A stretch of DNA of 64,000 bases from Eleginops maclovinus (GCF_036324505.1 NC_086370.1:2359953-2423952); one strand, 5' to 3'. Shown: positions 53,601 through 63,095, counted from the first letter of the stretch. The notes: generated by a model not told the origin, from the letters alone. Made by a program: numbers and translations.

Positions 53601-56600
53601 CAATCCGGGCCGGGTATCCTCACTTTCACGTTTGTTTTTCATGAGGTCTTTTAAACCAATCTTTGTATGGACCCTTACCTGAGATCAATTTGCCATGGGA
53701 GACCCTACTAGGAACACAAGGTTCCAGACTACACAGCCCCCAGGTTCATTGGGGCACACAAACCTCTCCACCACGATAAGGTGCTGGTTGTTGGACAGGC
53801 CCTATAATATATTGTTCAAATATAGCATATAGGAGACTTTTAACTTCTATAAAAAATCTTGCATGAAGAGAAACAGGTAGGCCTTCTAATTTGGATAAAA
53901 TGGGAAATTCAACATATTATTGGACTGTCACTATCATTGAGAGCTGAGAGCTGAGATGTTGAGCCTGCATAAAAGATTTAAAATGCCTAAAATGCAACAA
54001 CTCTCCAACTTCAAATATGTCACTCAATCACAATAACTCGGACGGCATATAATACCTGCACTTTTGCACAAACACTTTTACCTGTATCAATCAATCAATG
54101 TAAATATATTTAACAATCCGGATGCAAAATGTATATATGTTCATTGAAGTCCTTAATTCCGTTTTTTGTCTTAACAGATACCTACCTGTAGGCCTACATC
54201 ATTTTATTTGTTTTATTATCCTGTGAACCACACTGTCCTGTTTTTCATTCTTATTCTGTTCCTGCTTTAACTACTGAATTTTCCCACAGGGATTAATAAA
54301 GGTACATCTTATCTTATGTGGCTAATGGTATGCTAATATTGTGCAGGGGCAATTACAAACTGGAGTGGATTACTGCTTGTTCACCGGCGTTTCGCCTGGC
54401 GTTGCTAACGGACGCTTGACAGTAGACATTCACTGTCTTAATGACAAAAATAATATCCCTTGATGCATATATCCCCATAATGTACATTCCTTCTGGTGAC
54501 AATGTTTGTCCCCGTAGCTCCATAGATTAAGTGAAGTTTACTCATATAACATGGACGATGCCACCGAAGCCAGTCAGACTAATCAGTAACACGATTTGGA
54601 TCCAAATAAAACTTGAAATACTTTTTGAGTGTTTAATGGAAGTATTGTCAGAAGATATATAACACTTCATGTCAATGAACATTAATCAGAAAGATGTCTG
54701 ATATTAATGTTCACCATAAATACTGTGTGTCCTAGTTGCTACGACAATAATAGCAACCAGGTTATCATTTGAGCAGGTTGTAAATATATGGCATGTTATA
54801 ATGGCAAGTTGTAAATAATGTCACACATACGCCTGGTTAGTGCTGCCCAACATTTATATATATTTATAAATATATGTGTTGCGTTCTAGCCACTTAGCAA
54901 TCTATGGTTAAATAGTTTGCCTGGTTATATGAGTTGCTTTTCAATTATTGAAACCCTTTAAACATGATTATCTCCCATCTGAACAGGGCCATGTCTACTC
55001 TGTATCAGGAAGATAACTGGTCACAGGAAGATATGGACAGTATCATCTCAGCATCAAAAGAACAAATGACCAAGAGTGTCCTGAGTGCCTTCAGTTATGA
55101 GAAACTGCAATATTACAGCGAAGAAACCGCTCAGAAAGAGCAAGAGGGTCACCACGTGTCACTCATTGACGAAGCGGGCCTGATCCTTGAGCATCTTGTC
55201 TTTGGGAAGGTGAGTAGCTGAACTTATCCTGTTATAACCTTAAACTATATATGACTTTTAAAGCTTCAAATTTAAATGACTTTTTGCACCCTCATTTTAA
55301 GTTTTCTTTTACCAGCCGTGTTTGTCACAGTTTTAATGCTTTCTCAGCAGCTGGTCTGCAACTGGATTGATTCCAACGTGAGGTGGTATTTAGTGATGAC
55401 ATGTGATTGGAATTGCAGAAAATCGACAGTACCCTGTCTGAGCAGCAGAGAGCAGTGAACGAAGGCCAAAACCCTTTACCCATATACAACGCGGTCAACA
55501 TGAAGGATTGCAACAGGGGTTGTGAACCTGAAGCTGGTAAATATCCAAGATATTTTTAATTTGAATAACTGTAACAGTTATAAACTGACCAGGCTGATGA
55601 CATATGACAAGCACATATACACCTCTCACAGAAGCGTGGAAACACATAATGAAAATTGTGAAAAATATTCATTTGTCTGCTACTAATATACTACATCTTG
55701 TTGACAGAGTGGTGTGAGTTCACTCCCTACGAGGTAGGCATCCCGAAGTATGGGGCGTTTGTCCCAAGTGAGGACTTCGGGAGTCAATACTTCCTGGGTC
55801 GTATCATAAAAAAAATCCCAGAAGTCCGCATTCCTTATCTATTAGGTAAAACCACTGTTTCTGTGGCAATGCACAGTACTACAATACCAAGTTGGTATTT
55901 ATTTCAGATTAGTCCAACCCTCCGGTTTATTTTCATTCCAGGGATATGGAGCAGTGCCTTTTCGCTCAGCCTTCACAAACTATGGTTGCTTGCTACTGGG
56001 ACTACGCAATCTAGCAACAGCTTGGAGGAACCAGATTATGGTGACATAGCTACAGGTACTTAATTTCATAGTGCACCAATACACATAATAAGACATTTTA
56101 CAGTGAAGAAAAAGGCTAGTCTTTCTAAGATTATCTTGTAATCTTAAACATCCACTTAAAACTTTATAAATAGCAGTGAATAATAAATGTTGATTGGCCC
56201 ATTTAAAAAAAAGATGTTGGTGCGATACAACCATGGTCCTACAGGGACACTAATGCTTTACCACAAATTACAAAATAAAATGTATGTATTACTGAGATTT
56301 TCTGTTCTTTTAACAGACAATGGAACTGCACCATCAACACACAATAAACATGCAACACTCAATCCCATCACAGATATGGTCAGGAATCTGAGTGGGTACC
56401 TCTCAAGCCGTCCAGTCATCGCTGAAATTTACAATTTCATGTGTGGTCTCTTCCTGCACTGGGAGTACAACACACACAGCAACTTTTTAGCCTGGAAAGG
56501 TAGATTCTGAAATCTGTTGGCTACACTTTCAGAAAAATGTTACACAATTAAGAAAATACAAAAATGTTGAACTATACTGAGCCTCTCGCTGCTATGCATT

Positions 56601-59415
56601 TTGGGTAAGTACATGTAGCATTCCAGGGATACCCAGTTTAAGTGATCACATGTTACCCTTCGTTATTCAACCTGAATATATGGGGGGGTGGGGTTTAAGC
56701 ACTTGAAGCACTGGTGCATCATGTTTTTCCAGTTTTGACATAAAGAAGCCAATCCCAGTACTGGGTGGGTCTCCTGCTTGGAGGAAAACTCTATCCTCTC
56801 TTTGCTGCCATCCGTCTTTTTCTCTAATCAATGACCTCCCAGTTAGATGTGGCGATATCGCACTTTGGGATGTTGATACCAGTGTTTTTTTAGCTATTTT
56901 TCTGACCTCCAGTTGCCATTAAATAAATACAATAATAAAATAGCTGTGATACATGTGATTTGACCTGTTGGCCTCCCATCCTCCCCCACCTGCTCAAATT
57001 TACTTCCATCCCAATGTGTGGCCCTATCAGAATATAATTGCTTTTGGATTCAACTGATTGAATCAGCTGTTGAACTGTTCTGCTCTTAACGGTAAAATTA
57101 GCAGGATTCTGGCAGCATGACTACAACATCAAACTAGTTACATGCTTCGATTCAATATGCTTAATATTGTATTTTCCCCAAAACAGTGTGAAACACACTT
57201 CAGTTCAGACAACTCAAATGTGCCACGGATGTTTCAGTTCAGCGGCTGGGGCGTAGCATTCCTGCACACACAAGTTCAGCACAGATGACACCATGTGCAA
57301 GCCAGTCATTTATGTGTTACTACATCCTTCTCTGTGTTCTGTCCAGACACACATCCAGATGCCTTCCCAAACCAACTGACACCCAGTGACTCCACCCTGC
57401 GCCTGGTCGATTCTGGTTTGGACATCAACATCGGCTGTGTGCCTGTACTGCGACCAGAGAGAGACGTGGATGTCATCATATGTCTGAGTTACTCATGGGA
57501 CCCAGAAAATATTTTACAGGTACACAGAAGGAGAGACAGAATGTTTCCTGAATTAAATCCCTCAATATCAAATCATCAATTTATAACTATGTTTAATCCA
57601 TCAGGTCCTAAAGGCGACAGCTGCTTACTGTGAGAACCACAACATCCCCTTTCCAAATGCTGATTATGCCAGTCTGGACAAGGAGCCTCAGCAGGAGGTC
57701 TACATCATCGAGGACAAGGAGAATCCCAAGGCCCCGATAGTGGTCCATTTCCCACTCGTCAATGTCACATTCAAAGACTTCAAACTACCAGGTATGCTCT
57801 TTTAAGTTGATGAATTCCCCAGCAACAATGTTGATGTTTACTTTATTTCATTATTTATTTTAACTTATGCTTTATATCTGGAATCAATTGCAATGAACAG
57901 AAGGAAAGTCTCTTGAAGCTATTCAAGTTGAAAGGTCATGTGAGGATGTTTTTAAAGTGTGAGTGATACTGGCAGACCTCCAATGCTCATACTGGAATAA
58001 CACAAAGAGCAATGTATTTATAGGTGACACACCTTTCTGACAGGATATAATGTGAGAGTGGAATGACCAGATCCCTGGTTGTTGTGGTTCATGATCGGCA
58101 CCTTAACCCCCAGCTTATTTATGACCAATTGGCGTATATCAGCTAATTGTTTTGTACACATTAACCAGACACAGAGTAATAACACTGCCAGGTAATATAC
58201 ATCAGATTTATCAGAGCTTTTGCACTGTATTCTGATTCCCAATCAGAGGGCGTGGCAAGTCTAGTCCTTAATGCACATGAGGGTCATGACGGATGTTGCT
58301 CGGGTCCTCGTTAGAGAACCAGGGCAACCCAATGCCAAATGGGCTACTGGAACAATACCAGGGCAGAAAAAATGGAACTACTGGCATGCTACTAGACAAG
58401 AAAGCCCTGGAGCAAGATGGGGAGGATGTGGGGCCAGTGGATCATAGTGTACACAAACATCTGTGGTCATGTGGACAAAATGGATGTCACCTCCAAAGGT
58501 GGCTGAGAAGAAAGAAGCTATGATCCTGTGGAACTTCCAGATCCAGACTAATAGAATGGTGATGATGAAACAGCAGAAGAAGGCCGATAGACGTAGCGAT
58601 CCCAAGTTACAGCACCATCAGGAAGAAGGAACACATGGAGCATGGGAAATACGAAGGGCTCTGAGAGGAGCTAGAGAAGTTGTGGAAGGTCAACAGAGGT
58701 TCAGTGGTGATTGGAGCATCCATGGCAGAAACACCCAAAGTGATACTGTGGCTCAGTAAAGGAACAACATCGGAGATCTCTGTCCAGAAGATTGCAGTCC
58801 TAGGAACAGATAAGATACTAGTATACTGAAAAAAACCTGAAGCGTTGACTTTAATTAAATGTATTATGTCAACACATTTCAAATAACTGTGTTTGGTTGG
58901 TTAAAATCAATAATATTAAGTTGAAATAACATAACTCAAAACACTTCATCTTAATATTATTTTTCATTTCAATTAACCTGATACAGTTATGTGAACTTTG
59001 TTGACATAATACATTTAATTAAAGTCAATGTTTCAGTTTTTTCAGTGTAGAGGACTTGAAGGAAGGAAGTACAACTGACCGACCAGAATGGGCCAGTGGA
59101 GACATTTATTTTTACATATGTCTTTAATCATTGAATGATTAGGAACAATAGCTTTATTTGAGTTGTGTATTGTGTGAAACGTGATTAAACTAACCATCAT
59201 CATTTGACTTTACAGGTGTGAAGCGTGAGACTGAGGAAGAATTTAAAGCTGGGGAGGTGGATGTGAGGAGCATCAGTTCTCCATACACAACCCAGAACAT
59301 GACCTACTCAAAAGAGGATTTTGAGGCTCTGGTGGAGCTGACCGCGTATAACATATCAAACAACAAGGAGAGCATCCGTGAAGCCTTGAACAGGGCCCTG
59401 GAGAAGAAGAATTAA
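35606..59415 (+). CDS. Cytosolic phospholipase A2, group IV (delta/epsilon/zeta-like), complete
   Basis: The protein is predicted to be a Ca2+-dependent lipase that hydrolyses membrane phospholipids after C2-mediated docking. Coding exons: 35606-35617, 37008-37077, 38838-38974, 39116-39247, 39425-39465, 39587-39629, 40579-40633, 41438-41559, 44921-45016, 45588-45622, 46209-46347, 46696-46832, 54987-55209, 55419-55536, 55708-55845, 55942-56055, 56317-56499, 57347-57519, 57605-57791 and 59216-59415. They sum to 2355 bp, or 784 residues plus stop, with every phase matching. The C2 domain spans about residues 5-125 (Asp26, Asp32, Asp82, Asp84 and Asp89/90 in the Ca2+ loops). In the lipase domain, SGGGARAM carries Arg308, GVSGS carries Ser336 and LVDSGL carries Asp620. 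The C-terminal part resembles mammalian PLA2G4B/D/E/F. The exact paralogue cannot be assigned by eye. No disabling change was seen. Confidence 0.92.
37008..39629 (+). CDS. Phospholipase C2-domain exons
   Basis: The exons are 37008-37077, 38838-38974, 39116-39247, 39425-39465 and 39587-39629. They give [14 protein letters not shown], a first Ca2+ loop with [26 protein letters not shown], and [11 protein letters not shown] as loop 3, ending in [14 protein letters not shown]. All junctions are GT-AG. A 1.7-kb intron between the first two exons is occupied by minus-strand LINE pieces. Confidence 0.9.
37073..37440 (-). pseudogene. LINE 3'-end fragment in the C2 intron (overlaps the exon edge only nominally)
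   Basis: On the minus strand, [30 protein letters not shown] and [15 protein letters not shown] match the 3'-terminal region of the LINE at 33.6-34.7 kb. It starts at about 37135, after the C2 exon ends; the lower bound given is the open-frame limit. Confidence 0.75.
37440..38780 (-). pseudogene. Rearranged LINE 5' and RT-terminal pieces in the C2 intron
   Basis: Two similar blocks lie in tandem. 37440-38080 and 38105-38780 each hold an RT C-terminal piece ([18 protein letters not shown] and the related [10 protein letters not shown]), followed toward higher coordinates by the LINE 5' region ([17 protein letters not shown], then the leader with GGTTCATCGGGGCACACAAA at 38716). The block order shows rearrangement rather than one insertion. 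A short direct duplication (GCCGCCCGGGTCTGGTCCGT at about 37711 and 37752) lies in the first block. Confidence 0.7.
40080..40225. repeat. AAGTA-type dispersed repeat, reverse orientation
   Basis: It contains GTACTTAAGTACAATTTTG and TACTTTTACTCCACTA, the reverse complement of the words in the 15775-16280 repeat. It lies in a phospholipase intron. Confidence 0.5.
40579..46347 (+). CDS. Phospholipase linker and cap-region exons
   Basis: The exons are 40579-40633, 41438-41559, 44921-45016, 45588-45622 and 46209-46347. They encode [67 protein letters not shown] and [18 protein letters not shown]. The pattern LETEL... then VDL-like strand then DVRLGFDL matches the region between C2 and catalytic domain in PLA2G4 proteins. 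The large introns hold an LTR element (41.8-44.0 kb) and a dispersed repeat (45.04-45.25 kb). Confidence 0.88.
41862..42806 (-). CDS. Proline-rich repetitive ORF, probable frame-shifted continuation
   Basis: A 314-codon frame of repeated SRRPPELS/GRPPE-type units runs into the left LTR fragment (...FSSTAFE). It overlaps the end of the gag-like frame by 10 bp in another frame, so one frameshift would link them. Function unknown; it may be non-coding repeat with fortuitous openness. Confidence 0.35.
   Translation of the reverse strand: MLLTPVLPGAPSTPVPPEFPQKPSPASSGVPLMPVPTGVPPTTAHVPSGVPPTGAPVSSVAMPPPAPGAPYFPLEASRHPPARLPEASRRPTARPPEVSRRPTARPPEASHRLPGHPPELSRRPPELFCRPPELSRHPLELSRRLPGRPPELSHHLPGRPQELSRRPPELFHCPPGRPPEFPRHGLRPCLRPCLRPCLRSCLRPPEFPRRGLRLPEFPCHKPCPCSVSCSALPVGRPPETPSSSSAFPPGHPPETPSLSSVLPPGRLPESHLETPSTHPFGLSHACSCRPSCLELSVFHVLCSPCFVFSSTAFE
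42797..43591 (-). CDS. Gag-like start followed by an Ala/Lys/Pro minisatellite ORF
   Basis: A 264-codon frame begins [19 protein letters not shown]. It has about 85 non-repetitive residues (including [19 protein letters not shown]), then many PAAKP units encoded by a 15-bp repeat (43140-43330), then Cys-Pro-Val-Gly-rich units from a longer repeat (42840-43070). I do not recognise the N-terminal domain. Its position just after an LTR suggests a gag remnant. Other minus frames across the repeats are also open because of base composition. Confidence 0.5.
   Translation of the reverse strand: MTEPDMDPAVLFEDAIVEYSYHILNIYGEWRRAGSKEAQDTAPLRARRELADKPWLESPLSEYLRTFVTSPESLHPFLKPRVTAVTLPAAKPRAAKPPAAKPLAAKPPAAKPPAANPPAAKPPAAKPSAAKPPAAKPPAAKPPATKPSAATLPAEVCSHISRPSPRRHAPSCSPAHSSHSCPVGGPANSSHSCPVGRPADSSPCCPVGRPADSSPCCPVGRPADSCPCCPVGRPADSRPCCPVGGPADTSFACQGPRRLKLMCC
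42840..43075. repeat. Minisatellite of about 51 bp units
   Basis: Repeats of GGAGTCGGCCGGGCGTCCAA followed by CAGGACAGCAGGGGC-type sequence, at least five units, slightly diverged. It belongs to the LTR element's coding body. Confidence 0.9.
43140..43335. repeat. 15-bp minisatellite
   Basis: Units of GGCTTGGCTGCAGGA with small variants, about 13 copies, encoding PAAKP/AKPPA on the minus strand. Confidence 0.93.
43594..43998 (-). repeat. 5' LTR of the non-autonomous element (405 bp)
   Basis: Inverted TGTCA/TGACA ends. It shares GGGGAAGCAGGTAAGG, AAGCTTTATTCAA and AACACGAAGCAAGGGGAACA with 41802-41955. The element's first Met codon is 3 bp beyond the LTR end. Confidence 0.7.
43999..44920. other. 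Phospholipase intron remainder with an exon-like segment
   Basis: AT-rich intron sequence. 44717-44791 is exon-like (acceptor TTTTTTTCAG, donor A|GTAAGG) and 75 bp long. Read in the frame of the upstream exon it hits TAA after five codons, so I did not include it in the CDS. Confidence 0.5.
45035..45250. repeat. Dispersed teleost repeat in phospholipase intron
   Basis: It contains AGCGCTTTTACAGGTGCTCA, AAGTCGCTTTACAG and a later AAGAGGTAAGTTTTTGTGAG, a layout familiar from high-copy non-coding fish repeats. Family not assigned. Confidence 0.45.
46696..46832 (+). CDS. Phospholipase exon with catalytic Ser and oxyanion Arg
   Basis: The exon encodes [16 protein letters not shown] (Arg308) and then [11 protein letters not shown]. 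Ser336 in G-V-S-G-S is the nucleophile by analogy with PLA2G4 proteins. It ends after TG of the Trp codon, completed 8.15 kb downstream at 54987 (G|GCCATG). Confidence 0.95.
47131..47720. repeat. Dispersed repeat B, split by a solo LTR
   Basis: 47131-47169 and 47477-47720 together match 16634-16760 (ATGCAAAATGCACTTTTTG, ATGTCTTTTATACATAA and ACTCACAAAGTGTCAGA), with the LTR in between. The right limit is approximate. Confidence 0.75.
47170..47476 (-). mobile_element. Solo LTR (307 bp) with 5-bp target duplication GATGT
   Basis: It starts TGTGAGCGTTCGGG and ends CCGCTGCCACA. GATGT lies at 47165-47169 and 47477-47481. It shares CCTGATTACCTGAT, CGATCAGCTGTCTGG and AGCAGCCGGCGC with the LTR at 19710-20018. 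The unoccupied site at 16660-16680 has a single GATGT. Confidence 0.9.
47996..48590 (-). pseudogene. ZMYM1-like (DUF4371) hAT transposase, C-terminal part
   Basis: On the minus strand the frame resembles the C-terminus of ZMYM1-like hAT proteins: a [13 protein letters not shown] block, then [20 protein letters not shown] and [10 protein letters not shown]. Frameshifts are present. The element terminus CAGTGGCGGCTGGTGAC is at 47996. The rest of the same gene lies beyond the LINE at 51480-52620. Confidence 0.75.
48591..51480 (-). mobile_element. Nearly complete LINE inserted in the hAT gene, inactive
   Basis: Read on the minus strand: a 5' leader with GGTTCATCGGGGCACACAAA-type sequence; [13 protein letters not shown]; an APE-like endonuclease ([33 protein letters not shown]); then the RT with [36 protein letters not shown], [18 protein letters not shown], and a C-terminal block ending [14 protein letters not shown]. 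The catalytic motif at 49061-49072 reads FAED instead of FADD. Several frameshifts are present and the 3' end is cut off compared with the copy at 33.6 kb. Confidence 0.85.
51400..52620 (-). pseudogene. ZMYM1-like (DUF4371) hAT transposase, N-terminal and middle part
   Basis: The minus-strand 206-codon frame (52536-51916) has [30 protein letters not shown] and [18 protein letters not shown] (the hAT D-G-A-S block). After frameshifts follow SNVRWNS and, at 51816-51480, the [17 protein letters not shown] and [17 protein letters not shown] blocks. The gene stops at about 51480 where the LINE begins. 51400-51480 is LINE sequence read in the same frame. Confidence 0.82.
52621..54986. other. Remainder of the 8.15-kb phospholipase intron
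   Basis: AT-rich, with a LINE leader fragment (53600-53810) and a LINE/SINE-like 3' tail at about 54170-54320 ending in ATTAATAAAGGTACATCTTA. 53385-53450 (TCTTCGTCGACCATACC, AATCGACTAATAGACTGAG, GGGGCAGCCC) looks like a transposon terminus. No exon is recognisable. Confidence 0.55.
53600..53810 (-). repeat. LINE 5'-leader fragment
   Basis: It shares CGGGCCGGGTATCCTCACTT, ATTTGCCATGGGAGACCCTA, CAGCCCCCAGGTTCAT and AAACCTCTCCACCA with the 5' ends of the LINE copies at 38.6 and 51.4 kb. It carries only the first 200 bp or so. Confidence 0.85.
54987..56499 (+). CDS. Phospholipase catalytic-domain exons downstream of the Ser exon
   Basis: The exons are 54987-55209, 55419-55536, 55708-55845, 55942-56055 and 56317-56499. 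They encode [71 protein letters not shown] and [18 protein letters not shown], the [17 protein letters not shown] block and GIW are hallmarks of group IV PLA2. All junctions keep frame. Confidence 0.93.
56500..57346. other. Phospholipase intron, no recognisable element
   Basis: Ordinary intron sequence with a small G-run at 56681-56692. I see no repeat family or exon here. Confidence 0.5.
57347..57791 (+). CDS. Phospholipase exons with the catalytic Asp
   Basis: Exons 57347-57519 and 57605-57791. The first encodes [20 protein letters not shown], with Asp620 as the dyad partner of Ser336, then [20 protein letters not shown]. The second encodes [12 protein letters not shown] and [17 protein letters not shown]. 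These are C-terminal lipase-core features of PLA2G4 proteins. Confidence 0.94.
58290..58823 (+). pseudogene. Old LINE ORF2 C-terminal fragment
   Basis: After allowing frame changes, the plus strand reads [39 protein letters not shown] and AVLGTDKIL. This resembles the 3' coding end of a different, older fish LINE family. Stops are present. It lies in the last phospholipase intron and is immediately followed by a MITE. Confidence 0.6.
58824..59047. mobile_element. Inverted-repeat MITE family A, copy 4 (longest)
   Basis: Ends ACTGAAAAAA and TTTTTTCAGTGT. Inner arms TTGACTTTAATTAAATGTAT and ATACATTTAATTAAAGTCAA are perfect reverse complements, with the flanking TATGTCAAC and GTTGACATA extending the match. 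No ORF. Confidence 0.8.
59216..59415 (+). CDS. Phospholipase last exon and stop
   Basis: The exon encodes [38 protein letters not shown] and [19 protein letters not shown], ending KKN and TAA. The SPY-T--TY--EDF--L--LT-YN--NN pattern matches the C-terminus of the PLA2G4B/D/E/F group. Confidence 0.95.
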
Positions 59416-59495
59416 AAGATGAGCTATAACGGCCTCCTGCTACAGCAACTTCCCTACTTTGGCTGTGATTTACTTCTGCTTGTTGCCACTCCTAT

Positions 59496-59683
59496 ATTAA
59501 AGCTGAAATATAGCTAGTGTACTTAGTTTTTAGGGCCTCAATTGTATATTCGATTAGCAACAAACTAAAATCCTACAGTTGCAACGGTCTCACAGGGTTG
59601 GTTTTGGTGAATATGGCTCGTGTGCTATTTGGCCTTTAGTGCTTTATCAAACACATCACAAAGTTTGACATAAAACTAATAAA
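59496..59683 (+). terminator. Candidate phospholipase poly(A) signals
   Basis: ATTAAA at 59496-59501 and AATAAA at 59678-59683 are 81 and 263 bp past the stop codon. The second lies in the region that starts duplicated segment B. Which is used cannot be seen. Confidence 0.4.
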
Positions 59684-59744
59684 AAAGTGAATCTATGAAT
59701 ATATTTTCCTTCATGTGCTTCATTTATCGCACAAACACAGGCAA

Positions 59745-59838
<94 letters not shown>

Positions 59839-60194
59839 CATACACACACACACAGACATGATCAAATCACCAGCGTTATCATCCCTATTTCCCTCGTCAT
59901 TTTTACACAGGGCCTCAGAGTCAGTCTTCACTGAGCTGAACGCTGCATTGTAACATGACCCCGATCTGAAGATGATCTCTGAACCCGTTTAATGTCTGGT
60001 TAGCAATAAATGTGCTCAAGATACACAGTAAAATTGAGAGGAAATGGGATTTTTTGACTTGGTTTATTACGCCTTCGCTGCTGCTATGACTGTGGCATCC
60101 AGTCTGTTAACACAGTCAAAGCAAACTGCAGTAACAACTGTTGCTATGCCTCGACACATTCAATGCCTACTGTAAGACTGCTCTTTGTCCTGTT
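59601..60194. repeat. Duplicated segment, copy B (partner at 10161-10704)
   Basis: Same order of blocks as copy A, with a (CA)n array at 59746-59832 and nearly identical sequence after it. Copy B lacks about 20 bp of copy A near 60,000 and diverges at both edges. Confidence 0.85.
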
Positions 60195-60777
60195 GTTGGA
60201 TTTGATTATTTCTGTGCAAAAACAGCCACATTGCATTTGGTGCACTGAAAATAAGCTAGTATTCAAAATCATTTGCTCTGCTACCCGATTTCAGCAACTA
60301 ATGACATAATATAATGGATATTTCTTTAGTATTGGATCAAATTTATTGTGAATTCCAGAGTACATATCTAATGGGGGGGCAATCATTTTCCACATGGGGG
60401 CCCACACTGCCGCCAACAACCAACACACCAACGCAACTTCAATTTCTAAACATGCTGTAAAGTCTCTTGTCTTTCACACACAGGACTGTGCACACTGCGT
60501 GCGTCATTGAGCGACAACAATTCAAAGGACAGGGTCATTACACACCAATCAAAGAGCAGCAGTGAGAACACCTCAGGCTGTGTTTTTTATTTGTTTTCAC
60601 TATTTCTGATATATTTCACACACAAAAAACATTGAGAGGAGACGTTTTCACTTTCATATGATAAAAAAAAACAGCAAAGTGGCAGGGCTTGCCTGCCCTG
60701 CTTTAGGTTGGGGGGCAATGAATCATTTGGGGGGCATGGCCAGTGAATTACCCCCATGACACCAACTTTAGTGAATT

Positions 60778-61002
<225 letters not shown>

Positions 61003-61837
61003 AAGATAGAAGTACTCCCCAATTTGTGACATGTTTGCGTTGCAGCAGCATAAAAACAAGGCATTGTAATTACAATAAAATGAAATAGCTTTTAAAAAGG
61101 AAGTAACAAATATTATTTTATCGCGCAATAACAGTTTCTCAAATTAATATTATTTTGATAGTCCCTTCCTCACTGGCTCTGAATACACATACAGACAAAC
61201 CATGGGTCGCAGGAGGGGGTGGGGGATGATCAGTATTGTCATGGGATGGGCGTCATAATGTGTTGAACCAATGAAAGCATTAGGGGCGGGCCTACGACTT
61301 CTGCAGCGCTGGTGAACCAAAACAGAAAAGTACTGGCAGCGCGTCAGCCCACTAATCGGGTGGTTAATCCTTCGGCCAAAGCACTTCTGAAAAAACTTGA
61401 GAGGTTGCAAAATGGCAAAACGCTAAACTAAATAAACCTAGCAAATTAAGAACAAATATAAAAGATTTGATGCTAAATGGTGAACATGCTGAGGTTCAAA
61501 ATGCTCTTGATGGTTACATTGAGTTGTGTGTTGCAACGAGGTCTATGCATGACAGTTTAATGGGTGTATTGCCACATGATGAAAGGGAAAGACATGAAAC
61601 ATGGTTTAAAGCCAAATGTTGTTGAATGATGAATTTATTGCCAAAACCAAGGTGCGGGTTTGTCAACATGAAGGAATTGGTGATAATAATGATGAAATCA
61701 ACCCTGAGGACAGTGTTTCCAATGTGGGAAAATGTTCAAACAACGTTATAGCAGTACAAAGTCAAGTACAACTTCAGCTGCACCTGCATCTGTAGCTTGC
61801 ATGGCAGGTTTAACTGAGACTGAGGCATACACTGGAG

Positions 61838-61893
61838 CAGTGGTGTAGTGGGGATTTTTTAAGTGAGGGTACGCTATTTGTGACGTCACCCCC

Positions 61894-61959
<66 letters not shown>

Positions 61960-62647
61960 AAAAAGCCATACATATATTCAGCTTAACATGCAGAAATACA
62001 CACAGGTGTCATATAGCCCAGTTTCCCGTCCTTTGCGTCGATCCAGGGATAGGCCTCCTTTTTTCTCTTCCACATCTCCTCAGTCCAGATCGCGAACGGT
62101 GAGCTGTCGGAGCTCCCCATAGAAATATGGGAGCTCCCCACCACCTCCGCGCTAGCATTAGCAGATGTGGGAACTTCGGTGGTGGTGCTGGCTTGTGGCT
62201 CAGTCAACGTCTCTGGCTCCTGAATTTCATTGCTGACATCTTTCCGAAAATAAAAATCAATACTTTTCTGTCGATTTGACATTTTAATAACTACACTAAC
62301 CACACTGAAATCAAAATAGGCTACACATCACATCCACGTTCTCGTTGTTTTTTTTTTGTCTTGTTTTAAGTCTCAGGTTGATGACGATTATCGAATGTTC
62401 ATGTTATGTTCATGTCGTAGCCAATATAGGTCACGGACAGATACTGGGGATGTCTTATGTAGCCTATGTAGGTTGTTCTCACCATTGCCAATATCTCCGG
62501 ATTGACATTTGAGTTGTAAGCTATTTTTTTTATTTTTTTTTTTTAGTTGTAGCCTAAGCTATTTTATATTTATTATTTTTTTATATATCACGTCGGGAGA
62601 AGTGGGTGGACGGCGTACCCCCGCGTCCAACGCCCACTACACCCCTG
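61838..62647 (-). mobile_element. 810-bp hAT derivative with perfect 8-bp target duplication
   Basis: The ends are CAGTGGTGTAGTGGG and CCCACTACACCCCTG, inverted with one mismatch. CACTGGAG flanks both sides (61830-61837 and 62648-62655), the 8-bp duplication expected of hAT. It retains one coding exon on the minus strand and a (CA)n array at 61898-61958. It interrupts the BEL/Pao frame. Confidence 0.9.
61983..62282 (-). pseudogene. N-terminal exon of a ZNF862-like hAT protein
   Basis: From Met at 62282 it reads MSNRQKSIDFYFRKD, an acidic/Thr-rich linker, then WTEEMWKRKKEAYPWIDAKD and GKLGY. This resembles the start of the zinc-finger region in ZNF862-type hAT proteins. No further exons lie within the 810-bp element, so it is a deletion derivative. 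Confidence 0.65.
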
Positions 62648-63095
62648 CACTGGAGGAACAGGAGCTGCAATTAAAGCGGAGAAAGGAAGAGCTTCACTGT
62701 CAACAGCTGTGTAGCCCACACGCTATCAAAACAGTGTTGGGATGGGTCATCAATGGAAGCAGCGATGTTAACATGGAGCTTTCTTTTGTTGTGGTGAATA
62801 GGATATCTATTTCCAAATTGGAGCTGATAATTAACAGTCAGTATTATCATGACTTTAATGAAAAGAGATGTCAAGGGAAGACCAAAAATGTATGGAAATC
62901 ATTAACACATCTGCAACACTACAGGCCAACAGGTACAGCCTTAAGTTGCCCCTTAAGACACCTGACGTCCTTCTTCCAGACAGCTTTGCAGAGGCAAAGC
63001 AAAGGCTACTTGGATTGAGGAGGAGATATGTGAGTAACCAAATGCTGCATAAGGGATATACCAGCATTAAGCATTGTACAACAACGCAAACTTAA

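Larger units (their letters stand above)
61440..63095 (+). pseudogene. BEL/Pao-type retrotransposon remnant, interrupted by a hAT derivative
   Basis: The left part (61440-61830) is a broken gag-like frame: LMLNGEHAEVQNALDGYIEL, LPHDERERHETWFKAK, then a frame change to LLNDEFIAKTKVRVCQ. The right part (62656-63095) reads EQELQLKRRKEELHCQQL, AIKTVLGWVINGS, NRISISKLELIINSQY, then (frame change) SREDQKCMEI and KQRLLGLRRRYVSNQML. These last blocks resemble the protease-to-RT linker of BEL/Pao elements. Most of pol, integrase and LTRs are missing. It is a degraded copy with no functional gene. Confidence 0.7.
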
